A DNA stretch of 64,000 nt, taken from positions 82,313-146,312 of the forward strand of contig JAGKWW010000002.1 of assembly GCA_021151665.1 (NCBI GenBank), read 5' to 3'. Position numbers and translations under genes: made by a program. This stretch comes from Flavobacteriaceae bacterium (lineage in GTDB: Bacteria > Bacteroidota > Bacteroidia > Flavobacteriales > Flavobacteriaceae). Every line of letters starts with the position of its first letter. Position 1 is the first letter of the stretch. The notes beneath the pieces were generated by a model. That model was given only the letters and a program-made list of their open reading frames with translations, searched no databases and was not told the DNA's origin. Positions 35,041 to 42,893 of this stretch are shown in pieces.

Positions 35041-36333
35041 TTATGAATTCATTATCTCCTCAATTTCTTCAACGGTTATCGGGATGTTTGCCATCAGGTT
35101 CCGCGGTGCTCCCGTCGGCTGTACCACTACGTCATCTTCTATGCGTATGCCAAAGCCTTCTTCGGGGATATAGATGCCTGGCTCTACTGTAAATACCATA
35201 TTAGCCTGCATCGGTTCGTGCAGTAGCCCGTAATCGTGGGTATCGAGGCCCAAATGGTGCGAGGTGCCGTGCATAAAATACTTTTTATAAGCAGGCCACG
35301 CCGGGTCTTCATTCTGCACATCGGCGCGGTCTAGCAGCCCAAGCTCCAAAAGTTCGCTGGTCATAATCTTGCCTACCTCCACGTGGTATTCTTTCCATAG
35401 CGTACCCGGAATTAGCATTTTCGTGGCCTCATTCTTCACCTTAAGCACAGCATTGTAAACGGCTTTCTGCCTTTCGGTATATTGGCCCGAAACAGGGATG
35501 GTACGTGTCAGGTCGCTCGAGTAGTTGGCATACTCCGCAGCTACGTCCAGCAGCAGCAGGTCGCCGGCTTTACATTCTTTATTGTTCTCTACATAATGCA
35601 GCACATTGGCATTATTGCCCGAAGCGATAATAGGCCCATAGGCAAACCCTTTCGAGCGGTTGCGTACAAACTCGTGAATGAGTTCCGCTTCAACTTCATA
35701 TTCCATCACGCCCGGCTTCACAAATTTCAGCAGGCGGCGGAAGCCTTTCTCGGTAATATCACAAGCTTTTTGTATCAGTGCGATCTCTTCCTGTTCTTTT
35801 ACAGAACGCAGGCGCTGCAGTATCGGGTTGCTCTTGGCCACCTGGTGGGCCGGGTATTTTTCTTTCCACCATTTGATAAAGCGGTCTTCGCGCGTTTCGG
35901 TTTCTACCGCCGCCCGATAGTGCTCATTAGTATTTACGTAGATTGTGTCACAGTATGTCATGATCTCGAACAGCACTTTGTGAAAGTCCTTCAGCCAGTG
36001 TACAGTTCTAATACCCGAAACTTCGTAAGCACGTTCTTTGGTTAGCTTTTCGCCTTCCCATACAGCGATATGCTCATTGGTTTCACGCAAAAAAAGCATC
36101 TCGCGCTGGTGCTCGTAAGGCGCATCTGGGCAAAGCAAAAGGATGCTCTCTTCCTGGTCTACGCCGCTCAGGTAAAAAATGTCGCGGTGCTGCTGGAACG
36201 CCATAGTGCTATCGGCAGAAATCGGGTAAATATCGTTGGAATTGAACACGGCAACGCTTTTCGGCTTCATGTAGGCCGTGAATTTCTTACGGTTCTTTAT
36301 AAAAAGGTTGCGGTCTATCTGCTGGTATTTCAT
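35041..36333 (-). CDS. pepP: Xaa-Pro aminopeptidase (aminopeptidase P, M24B)
   Basis: 430 residues. The N-terminal creatinase-like domain begins 'MKYQQIDRNLFIKNRKKF'. The pita-bread catalytic domain carries the dimetal ligands: Asp in 'LLLDVAAEY', Asp in 'YSSDLTRTIPV', His in 'GTSHHLGLDTHDYG', Glu in 'TVEPGIYIPEEG' and Glu in 'GIRIEDDVVV'. It cleaves the first residue before proline. On the minus strand a TATTTTTG -7 element at 36361-36354 precedes it. Confidence 0.95.
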   Translation of the reverse strand: MKYQQIDRNLFIKNRKKFTAYMKPKSVAVFNSNDIYPISADSTMAFQQHRDIFYLSGVDQEESILLLCPDAPYEHQREMLFLRETNEHIAVWEGEKLTKERAYEVSGIRTVHWLKDFHKVLFEIMTYCDTIYVNTNEHYRAAVETETREDRFIKWWKEKYPAHQVAKSNPILQRLRSVKEQEEIALIQKACDITEKGFRRLLKFVKPGVMEYEVEAELIHEFVRNRSKGFAYGPIIASGNNANVLHYVENNKECKAGDLLLLDVAAEYANYSSDLTRTIPVSGQYTERQKAVYNAVLKVKNEATKMLIPGTLWKEYHVEVGKIMTSELLELGLLDRADVQNEDPAWPAYKKYFMHGTSHHLGLDTHDYGLLHEPMQANMVFTVEPGIYIPEEGFGIRIEDDVVVQPTGAPRNLMANIPITVEEIEEIMNS

Positions 36334-36371
36334 CTGGAATGGTTTAAGAATATCAAAAATAGAAAGAATAG

Positions 36372-36402
36372 TTTAAAACAACCATGATTGTCTTTACATT
36401 TG
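36372..36402 (+). promoter_or_regulatory. Promoter of the lipoprotein gene at 36421
   Basis: TTTA (36372-36375), 19 nt, then TACATTTG (36395-36402). The ATG follows 18 nt later, so the leader is very short. It overlaps the divergent pepP promoter region. Confidence 0.6.
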
Positions 36403-36420
36403 AATGGTAAACCTATTGTT

Positions 36421-36957
36421 ATGAGAACCTCTTTGGTCTTGTTATTTATAACCGCACTTATTGCGGGCTGCAAAAAAAACCTTAATCCGGAACCTGCTTT
36501 TCAGGAACCGGCGCATGAGTTAGCCGAAGCTCCCTTTGTGGCTGATACTACATACGAACCAAAGGAAGCCGCTGCAGCAAATGTTGGCACGTTGGTGGAT
36601 GACGGCGATACGCTGACGGTAATCAGTGCTTACACCAATGAAATCGCTTACAAGCAGGCAACGCGGACAGCGGAAGGTGCCAATAGCGTGATGCTCTACC
36701 GAGAGCAGGAGGTAAGGCTGGCAGGGCCGAAAGGCAGAGCTATAATCCGCAAAAGCGATTTTGAAAGGTATTTACCCAAAGAAGAATACGGTGGAGTGAT
36801 ACTTCAGGGGGTAGGCATAACATCGGCTGAGGGCAGTTCGCCGTGGCTAACGATATGGTTTTGCAAGCCGGACACCGATCTTTGTTATACTTATAAAGTT
36901 ATTATAAAGCATCTTCAAATAGCTGCTGTAGAGGAAGTGCCTGATGAAGAAATATAA
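36421..36957 (+). CDS. Uncharacterised lipoprotein
   Basis: 178 residues from the ATG at 36421. The upstream frame extension overlaps the promoter and is unlikely. Lipobox 'LIAGCKKN' (Cys about 17). After a proline/glutamate-rich linker comes a small alpha/beta domain ('RAIIRKSDFERYLPKEEYGG', 'SPWLTIWFCKPDTDLCYTYK') with two cysteines. I do not recognise the family. It lies 12 bp before the next gene and is probably cotranscribed. Confidence 0.7.
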   Translation: MRTSLVLLFITALIAGCKKNLNPEPAFQEPAHELAEAPFVADTTYEPKEAAAANVGTLVDDGDTLTVISAYTNEIAYKQATRTAEGANSVMLYREQEVRLAGPKGRAIIRKSDFERYLPKEEYGGVILQGVGITSAEGSSPWLTIWFCKPDTDLCYTYKVIIKHLQIAAVEEVPDEEI

Positions 36958-36969
36958 TAACTTTTCAGT

Positions 36970-37641
36970 ATGATTTTCGGATTTTTGGCAGGGATCATTT
37001 TAGCAGCGGTATATCTGTTGTTTTACCGATGGGCAGCCCGAAGTAAAAAAATGGAGCTCCCGGAGAAGTGGATGTTGGTTGCGGTGAGAATTCATTGGGT
37101 TGCGCTGACACTATCGTTATTGAGTTGGTGGCTCTATAGCGAGTGGCAGTATGTAGCGTTTGGATTTTGGTTTCCCAGAATTGCTGTAATCGCAATGTTG
37201 ATTACAGGCACGCTGGTTTATCCGTTTTACCACGCCGGCTGGAAAAATAAAGCTGCAAGGATTTATTTCATGCTTTTTTCATGGTGGCCGTTTCTTGCGG
37301 CGTTACTATTGTTGGTGCCTATGCTCGGATTAGTTATTGTTCTGTCTGTAGTCGCTAATCTTACTGGAACTGGGGATGTATTGTACGAAGATAAGCATGT
37401 TGTCGTCCGAACGGTTTTTACAGGCGTGCTGGATAACGGCGATACGGAAGTGTGGCAGAAGAAAGGCGTACTTTATCAAAGAGTTGCAAATGATACGTAT
37501 GATTATGGACAGGTACAGGATGTTAAGGTAACTTACAAAGATCGCAAAGCACTTGTCATACTTTTTGAGGAAGACGATAACAATATGGTCACGCTTGATA
37601 CGGTAGAAGTGCCCGTACAAATGAAAAACGAGAACCGCTAA
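36970..37641 (+). CDS. Uncharacterised four-helix membrane protein
   Basis: 223 residues: about four membrane helices in the first 140 residues ('MIFGFLAGIILAAVYLLFYR', 'WVALTLSLLSWWLY', 'IAVIAMLITGTLVYPFY', 'FLAALLLLVPMLGLVIVLSV') and a soluble beta-rich tail of about 80 residues. Family not recognised. Follows the lipoprotein gene closely, so the two may work together in the envelope. Confidence 0.65.
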   Translation: MIFGFLAGIILAAVYLLFYRWAARSKKMELPEKWMLVAVRIHWVALTLSLLSWWLYSEWQYVAFGFWFPRIAVIAMLITGTLVYPFYHAGWKNKAARIYFMLFSWWPFLAALLLLVPMLGLVIVLSVVANLTGTGDVLYEDKHVVVRTVFTGVLDNGDTEVWQKKGVLYQRVANDTYDYGQVQDVKVTYKDRKALVILFEEDDNNMVTLDTVEVPVQMKNENR

Positions 37642-37702
37642 TAGTGCTGATCAATTTTGGGGGATTAGCTATATTTACACATATAATCCCATTCTGTAAA
37701 AC

Positions 37703-38554
37703 ATGAAGCTTTCTACCCTGGTGCCTTTTCTCCTGTTTTGTTTTTTCGCGAATGCGCAGGAAAAACCGGCCTATAAATTATACGATCAAAACGGTAAAAG
37801 ATCAGATTACGGCACCCTGCTGAAAGCCGCCGGGAAAGCAGATGTTGTATTTTTCGGCGAACTTCATGACAACCCGGTGGTGCACTGGCTGCAACTGGAG
37901 CTTGCCAAAGACCTCGCTGCAAGGAAACAATTGATCCTTGGCGCCGAGATGTTTGAAGCCGACAACCAGGAAGCTCTCGACAAGTATCTTGCTGGGGATA
38001 TCAGCCAGAAAGGGCTTGACACGCTGGCAAGGCTTTGGACGAACTATAAAACCGACTACAAGCCGCTGATCGATCTTGCGAAAGAGAAACATTTTAAGTT
38101 CATTGCCACCAACATCCCGCGCCGGTATGCCAGTATGGTCTACAAAAAAGGGCTCGAATCGCTCCAGTCGCTCCCTGATGCCGAGAAAGCCTGGATTGCC
38201 CCACAACCTATAGCGTATGACGGCGGTCTTCCGGGCTACAAGGCAATGCTCGAAATGGCCGGCGGGCATGGAGGTGACAATCTTCCGAAAGCGCAGGCAG
38301 TGAAGGACGCGACCATGGCGTGGTTTATCTCAAAAAACCTGATGGACGGTACCGTGTTTGTCCACTTCAACGGAAGCTACCATAGCGATAACCGGGAAGG
38401 GATATTGTGGTATCTGAAACGGCTGAACCCGGGCCTGAAAATTGTCACTATCGCATCGGCAGAGCAGGCGGATGTGGCAGTCCCTTCGAAAGAAAATATT
38501 GGCAAAGGCGATTTTATCCTGATCGTTGATGAAGATATGGCCAAAACCCATTGA
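37703..38554 (+). CDS. ChaN-family (haem-binding-type) secreted protein
   Basis: 283 residues with a signal peptide ending 'FFANAQ'. The domain begins 'VVFFGELHDNPVVHWLQLEL', with further family phrases 'GAEMFEADNQEALDKYL', 'NIPRRYASMVYKKG' and 'VFVHFNGSYHSDNREGILWY'. ChaN of Campylobacter binds haem in iron uptake; many Bacteroidetes members have no tested function. The signal has no lipobox Cys. Single gene. Confidence 0.85.
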   Translation: MKLSTLVPFLLFCFFANAQEKPAYKLYDQNGKRSDYGTLLKAAGKADVVFFGELHDNPVVHWLQLELAKDLAARKQLILGAEMFEADNQEALDKYLAGDISQKGLDTLARLWTNYKTDYKPLIDLAKEKHFKFIATNIPRRYASMVYKKGLESLQSLPDAEKAWIAPQPIAYDGGLPGYKAMLEMAGGHGGDNLPKAQAVKDATMAWFISKNLMDGTVFVHFNGSYHSDNREGILWYLKRLNPGLKIVTIASAEQADVAVPSKENIGKGDFILIVDEDMAKTH

Positions 38555-38681
38555 CCTCAAATTTAAAGACTGTTGTTGTTTTTTAAGAGTTTCAGTTCTA
38601 AAAAAATGATTATCGTATTTTTTTGAGCCGTATTATTGAAAAATCCGTCACTTTAAACTGATTATAAATTACAGCGCAAAG

Positions 38682-38713
38682 GTTGTAGCTAATGGCTTTT
38701 AGCAGTATTTTTG
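38682..38713 (+). promoter_or_regulatory. Promoter of the sdhCAB operon
   Basis: GTTG (38682-38685), 20 nt, then TATTTTTG (38706-38713); the chosen sdhC ATG is 40 nt downstream. Confidence 0.65.
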
Positions 38714-38753
38714 TTTGGATTTTTTTAAAACTTACTTATATTATACAACAACT

Positions 38754-39650
38754 ATGGCAAAATCTGCATTCTTAAAGTCATCGCTTGCAAAAAAGTACTG
38801 GATGGCCCTGACAGGTTTATTTCTCTGCCTGTTCTTAGTCGGGCACCTTATCGGTAACTTACAGCTTATTTTTGCAGACGCACTGCAGTTTAACCTCTAT
38901 GCGCTGTTCATGACCACCAACCCGGCGGTTAAAATCCTGTCTTACCTTACATATGCCTCTATCCTTTTCCATGCGATAGATGGTATTGTGCTTACTGTAC
39001 AAAACCAAAAGGCAAGGCCTGTAAAATATGCCAACAACAAGCCTGAAACCAATACCATCTGGGCCTCACGCAACATGGCGGTGCTGGGTACCATTATCCT
39101 GATCTTCATTGTTACGCACATGGTGAATTTCTGGGCAGTAATGCACTTTAAGAAAGATATGCCTTTGCAAACTATTACAGTAAAGTCGCAGATGCCGGGC
39201 ATGCCCGATCAGGAGCTTTATGTAACAACCGGTACCGGCGCAGGCAAGTACCTTCCTGTACAGCAGGTAGACGGCAAGAGCCTTATAAAAGAAGGTAATA
39301 AGTTTTACGCGGTTATCAATGAGCAACCTAATACACAGGTAAAGGGCAGCGAGCCGGCAGGCCAGAAAGTTATTTTTGCCGAAGGGTACAAAGACCTTCA
39401 TAAAATTACTGTTGCTTTCTTTAAAGATGCAAAGTACGGGCTTATAGCTACAATACTATATGTACTGGCGATGGTGGCGCTTGGTTTCCACCTGTATCAC
39501 GGTTTCGGCAGTGCATTCCAGTCGCTTGGAGCAAACAACCCTAAGTACAACGGCATCACCAAGAATTTTGGTAAGGCATTTGCCATCATTGTACCGCTTC
39601 TGTTTGCCATCATTCCTATATTTATTCATTTCTTTCTAAAAGCTAATTAA
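38754..39650 (+). CDS. sdhC: Succinate dehydrogenase cytochrome b subunit
   Basis: Membrane anchor that binds haem b and passes electrons from SdhB to menaquinone. 298 residues from the ATG at 38754 (MAKSAFLKSS); the ORF upstream of it overlaps the promoter. Five membrane helices of the Bacteroidetes SdhC type ('WMALTGLFLCLFLVGHLIGN', 'ILSYLTYASILFHAIDGIVL', 'ATILYVLAMVALGFHLYHG') with conserved haem-ligand His. A soluble stretch of about 75 residues sits between the third and fourth helices. Next gene starts 2 bp after the stop. Confidence 0.92.
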   Translation: MAKSAFLKSSLAKKYWMALTGLFLCLFLVGHLIGNLQLIFADALQFNLYALFMTTNPAVKILSYLTYASILFHAIDGIVLTVQNQKARPVKYANNKPETNTIWASRNMAVLGTIILIFIVTHMVNFWAVMHFKKDMPLQTITVKSQMPGMPDQELYVTTGTGAGKYLPVQQVDGKSLIKEGNKFYAVINEQPNTQVKGSEPAGQKVIFAEGYKDLHKITVAFFKDAKYGLIATILYVLAMVALGFHLYHGFGSAFQSLGANNPKYNGITKNFGKAFAIIVPLLFAIIPIFIHFFLKAN

Positions 39651-39652
39651 TC

Positions 39653-41653
39653 ATGGCATTAGATTCTAAAATACCAAACGGCCCGGTTGCATCCAAGTGG
39701 ACCGATTATAAAGACCATATCAACCTGGTAAACCCTGCCAACAAACGTAACATTGATGTTATCGTTGTAGGTACCGGCCTTGCAGGAGGCTCTGCCGCCG
39801 CTACGCTTGCCGAGTTGGGCTACAACGTAAAGGCTTTCTGTTTCCAGGATTCACCACGCCGTGCGCACTCTATTGCAGCACAGGGTGGTATCAACGCCGC
39901 CAAGAACTACATGGGCGATGGCGACTCTACTTTCAGGCTTTTCTATGATACTGTAAAAGGTGGCGACTACCGTGCCCGCGAGGCAAACGTGTACCGCCTT
40001 GCCGAGGTATCTGCAAATATTATTGACCAGTGTGTTGCCCAGGGTGTGCCGTTGGCACGCGAATACGGCGGTATGTTGGATAACCGCTCTTTTGGTGGTA
40101 CACTTGTGTCCCGTACCTTTTATGCAAAAGGACAAACAGGCCAGCAATTGCTGCTTGGTGCTTATTCGGCAATGAACCGCCAGATAGGCCGCGGAAAGAT
40201 ACAGATGTACAACCGTCACGAGATGCTCGACTTGGTTATTGTAAACGGTAAGGCGCGCGGCATCATCGCCCGTAACCTTATTACCGGAGAGCTGGAAAGG
40301 CATTCTGCCCACGCTGTAGTAATTGCATCGGGAGGTTACGGAAACGTGTTCTTCCTTTCTACCAATGCGATGGGAAGTAACGCTACCGCTGCATGGAAAA
40401 TACACAAAAAGGGAGCTTATTTTGCTAACCCTTGCTACACACAAATTCACCCTACCTGTATCCCGGTTTCGGGCGACCACCAGAGTAAACTTACCCTGAT
40501 GTCGGAGTCGCTTCGTAACGACGGCCGCATTTGGGTGCCTAAGAAGCTGGAAGATGCCCAGGCTATCCGCGAAGGAAGGCTTAAGCCTACCCAGCTTGCC
40601 GAAGAGGACAGGGATTACTACCTGGAGCGCAGGTACCCTTCATTCGGTAACCTTGTGCCGCGTGACGTAGCGTCGCGTGCTGCTAAGGAAAGGTGTGATG
40701 CAGGTTTCGGAGTAAACAAAACTGGCGAGGCTGTTTACCTTGACTTTGCTTCGGCAATTATGCGTTACGGTAAAGAGCAGGCGAAGATAAAAGGCCTTAA
40801 TGCCGAAGATGCCGCGTTGGTAAAACAATTGGGTACGGCTGTTATCGAAGAGAAATACGGCAACCTTTTCCAGATGTATGAAAAGATCGTAGACGAGAAC
40901 CCGTATGAAACCCCGATGATGATATACCCTGCCGTTCACTACACCATGGGCGGTGTTTGGGTAGACTATAATCTCATGACCACAATCGAAGGCTGCTACG
41001 CTATCGGTGAGGCTAACTTCTCAGACCACGGCGCCAACAGGCTTGGTGCTTCGGCGCTGATGCAGGGGCTTGCAGACGGTTACTTTGTACTTCCGTACAC
41101 GATAGGCGACTATCTTTCTAAAGATATCCGCACCGGCAGGATCTCTACCGATCTTCCGGAGTTTGTGGAGGCAGAGAACAATGTTCGTACACAGCTTGAA
41201 AGGTTTATGAACAACAATGGTAAGCACACGGTTGACCACTTCCATAAAAAGCTTGGTAAGATTATGTGGGATAAAGTAGGTATGGCCCGTAATGCACAGG
41301 GGCTTACCGAGGCTATCGCCGAGATTGCCGCGCTTCGCGAAGAATTCTACCGCGATGTGAAAGTGCCGGGCGATATGTACAGCTTTAACCAGGAACTTGA
41401 AAAAGCCATGCGTGTGGCCGACTTCCTTGAACTTGGCGAGCTATTTGCAAAAGATGCGTTGCACCGTAACGAGTCTTGTGGCGGGCACTTCCGTGAAGAG
41501 TACCAGACTGAGGATGGAGAGGCACAGCGTGATGACGTGAATTTTGCCTATGTTGCGGCATGGGAGTACAAAGGCAATCCAAGCGATGCTGTACTGCACA
41601 AAGAGCAGCTGACATTTGATAACGTGAAACTGGTGCAAAGGAGTTACAAATAG
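39653..41653 (+). CDS. sdhA: Succinate dehydrogenase/fumarate reductase flavoprotein subunit
   Basis: 666 residues. N-terminal FAD motif 'VIVVGTGLAGGSAAATLAE', the FAD-linking His in 'SPRRAHSIAAQGGINAAKN', substrate-site 'TQIHPTCIP' and 'FGNLVPRDVASRAAKERCD', and 'YTMGGVWVDYNLMTTIEG'. It oxidises succinate to fumarate in the TCA cycle. The stop is followed at once by the left arm of the four-helix-bundle element. Confidence 0.97.
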   Translation: MALDSKIPNGPVASKWTDYKDHINLVNPANKRNIDVIVVGTGLAGGSAAATLAELGYNVKAFCFQDSPRRAHSIAAQGGINAAKNYMGDGDSTFRLFYDTVKGGDYRAREANVYRLAEVSANIIDQCVAQGVPLAREYGGMLDNRSFGGTLVSRTFYAKGQTGQQLLLGAYSAMNRQIGRGKIQMYNRHEMLDLVIVNGKARGIIARNLITGELERHSAHAVVIASGGYGNVFFLSTNAMGSNATAAWKIHKKGAYFANPCYTQIHPTCIPVSGDHQSKLTLMSESLRNDGRIWVPKKLEDAQAIREGRLKPTQLAEEDRDYYLERRYPSFGNLVPRDVASRAAKERCDAGFGVNKTGEAVYLDFASAIMRYGKEQAKIKGLNAEDAALVKQLGTAVIEEKYGNLFQMYEKIVDENPYETPMMIYPAVHYTMGGVWVDYNLMTTIEGCYAIGEANFSDHGANRLGASALMQGLADGYFVLPYTIGDYLSKDIRTGRISTDLPEFVEAENNVRTQLERFMNNNGKHTVDHFHKKLGKIMWDKVGMARNAQGLTEAIAEIAALREEFYRDVKVPGDMYSFNQELEKAMRVADFLELGELFAKDALHRNESCGGHFREEYQTEDGEAQRDDVNFAYVAAWEYKGNPSDAVLHKEQLTFDNVKLVQRSYK

Positions 41654-41659
41654 TGAGAA

Positions 41660-42076
41660 TAGCCAAAAGCCAAAAAGCCACAAGCAAACATGGGCGAAAT
41701 AAAAGATTACCGTGACTTGCTTATCTGGCAAAAGGGGATAGAACTTGTCAAGCGCATTTATAAAAGTTTTGACAATTTCCCAAAAGATGAAGTTTTTGGT
41801 TTACAAAATCAGATGAAACGGGCGGCGGTTTCTGTTCCTTCTAATATCGCTGAAGGATGGGGGCGAAGCTCGACTCAAAATTATATACAGTTTCTCAGGA
41901 TTGCGAGAGGATCGTTATATGAGTTGGAGACCCAGCTTATAATCGCCAAGGAACTAGGATTTATCGATGAAAACAAATACTCTGATATTGCAGGGTTAAT
42001 AACTGAAGAAAGTAAAATGTTAAACGCCTTCATCAGGTCACTTGGAAGCTAACTTTTGGCTAGTGGCTTTTGGCTA
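41660..42076. mobile_element. IVS-like element: four-helix-bundle ORF between inverted repeats, inside the sdh operon
   Basis: TAGCCAAAAGCCA at 41660-41672 is perfectly inverted at 42064-42076, with further partial arms (GCCAAAAAGCCAC left, CTTTTGGCTAGTGGC right). The arms bracket the single ORF at 41690-42052. This is the layout of 23S rRNA intervening sequences, whose ends pair in RNA and enclose a four-helix-bundle gene. Here it separates sdhA from sdhB. Mobility is inferred from the structure, not shown. Confidence 0.6.
41690..42052 (+). CDS. Four-helix-bundle protein (IVS/S23 family)
   Basis: 120 residues, all helical. 'DYRDLLIWQKGIELVKRIY' at the start, 'LQNQMKRAAVSVPSNIAEGW' and 'YIQFLRIARGSLYELETQL' are the defining phrases of the IVS-type four-helix bundle found in 23S rRNA intervening sequences and in scattered single copies in Bacteroidetes. 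Function unknown. It lies between sdhA and sdhB within an inverted repeat, in the same direction as the operon. Confidence 0.93.
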   Translation: MGEIKDYRDLLIWQKGIELVKRIYKSFDNFPKDEVFGLQNQMKRAAVSVPSNIAEGWGRSSTQNYIQFLRIARGSLYELETQLIIAKELGFIDENKYSDIAGLITEESKMLNAFIRSLGS

Positions 42077-42092
42077 ATAAACTTTAAACGAA

Positions 42093-42836
42093 ATGAATCT
42101 CAAACTAAAAATATGGCGTCAGAAAAACGCCAAGGATGCAGGGAAAATGGTTGACTACAACATCAGCGATGTTTCCCCGGATATGTCTTTCCTTGAAATG
42201 CTCGACGTACTAAACGAAGAGCTGAACAATAAAGGAGAAGACCCTGTTGCTTTTGACCACGACTGCCGTGAAGGTATTTGCGGTATGTGTTCGCTGTTCA
42301 TCAATGGCGAGGCACACGGGCCGGACCGTGGCGTGACTACCTGCCAGCTGCACATGAGGAAGTTTAAGGATGGCGATACAATTTACATCGAGCCGTTCCG
42401 CGCCAAAGCGTTCCCGGTAATTAAAGACCTTGTGGTAGACCGCAGCTCTTTTGACCGCATTCAGCAGGCAGGAGGGTTTATTTCGGTAAACACTTCGGGC
42501 AACACACAGGATGCCAATGCTATTCCTATCCGTAAGCACGATGCTGACCGTTCGTTTGACGCGGCTACGTGTATCGGCTGCGGTGCTTGCGTAGCCAGCT
42601 GTAAAAATGCCTCAGCGATGCTTTTTGTATCGGCTAAGGTATCTCAGTTTGCCCTGTTGCCGCAAGGTAAAGTAGAAGCTACTGAGCGTGTGCTTAACAT
42701 GGTTCAGAAGATGGATGAAGAAGGATTTGGTAACTGTACCAATACCGGTGCCTGCGAAGTAGAGTGCCCTAAAGGTATTTCGCTTGAAAACATAGCACGC
42801 ATGAACAGGGAGTACCTGTTTGCCAGTATGAAGTAG
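42093..42836 (+). CDS. sdhB: Succinate dehydrogenase iron-sulfur subunit
   Basis: 247 residues. [2Fe-2S] cysteines in 'DCREGICGMCSLFINGEAHG' plus 'TTCQLHM'; [4Fe-4S]/[3Fe-4S] motifs in 'CIGCGACVASCKNAS' and 'NCTNTGACEVECPKGI'. It wires the flavin to the quinone site. It should be cotranscribed with sdhCA despite the 439-bp gap holding the IVS-like element. A bidirectional terminator follows. Confidence 0.97.
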   Translation: MNLKLKIWRQKNAKDAGKMVDYNISDVSPDMSFLEMLDVLNEELNNKGEDPVAFDHDCREGICGMCSLFINGEAHGPDRGVTTCQLHMRKFKDGDTIYIEPFRAKAFPVIKDLVVDRSSFDRIQQAGGFISVNTSGNTQDANAIPIRKHDADRSFDAATCIGCGACVASCKNASAMLFVSAKVSQFALLPQGKVEATERVLNMVQKMDEEGFGNCTNTGACEVECPKGISLENIARMNREYLFASMK

Positions 42837-42861
42837 AAGTTATTCATTTTATTGGATATAT

Positions 42862-42893
42862 AAAAAAAGCGCATCAACCGATGCGCTTTTTTT
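42862..42893. terminator. Bidirectional terminator between sdhB and the PUL regulator
   Basis: Perfect 14-bp stem (42862-42875 with 42880-42893), AACC loop, with A7 on the left and T7 on the right, so it works for both convergent genes. Confidence 0.93.

Noticed and set aside
41661..41685. Simple repeat AGCCAAAAGCCAAAAAGCCAC read as plain low-complexity DNA
   Set aside because: It has an inverted partner at 42053-42076 that brackets the four-helix-bundle gene, so it is treated as an element arm instead.
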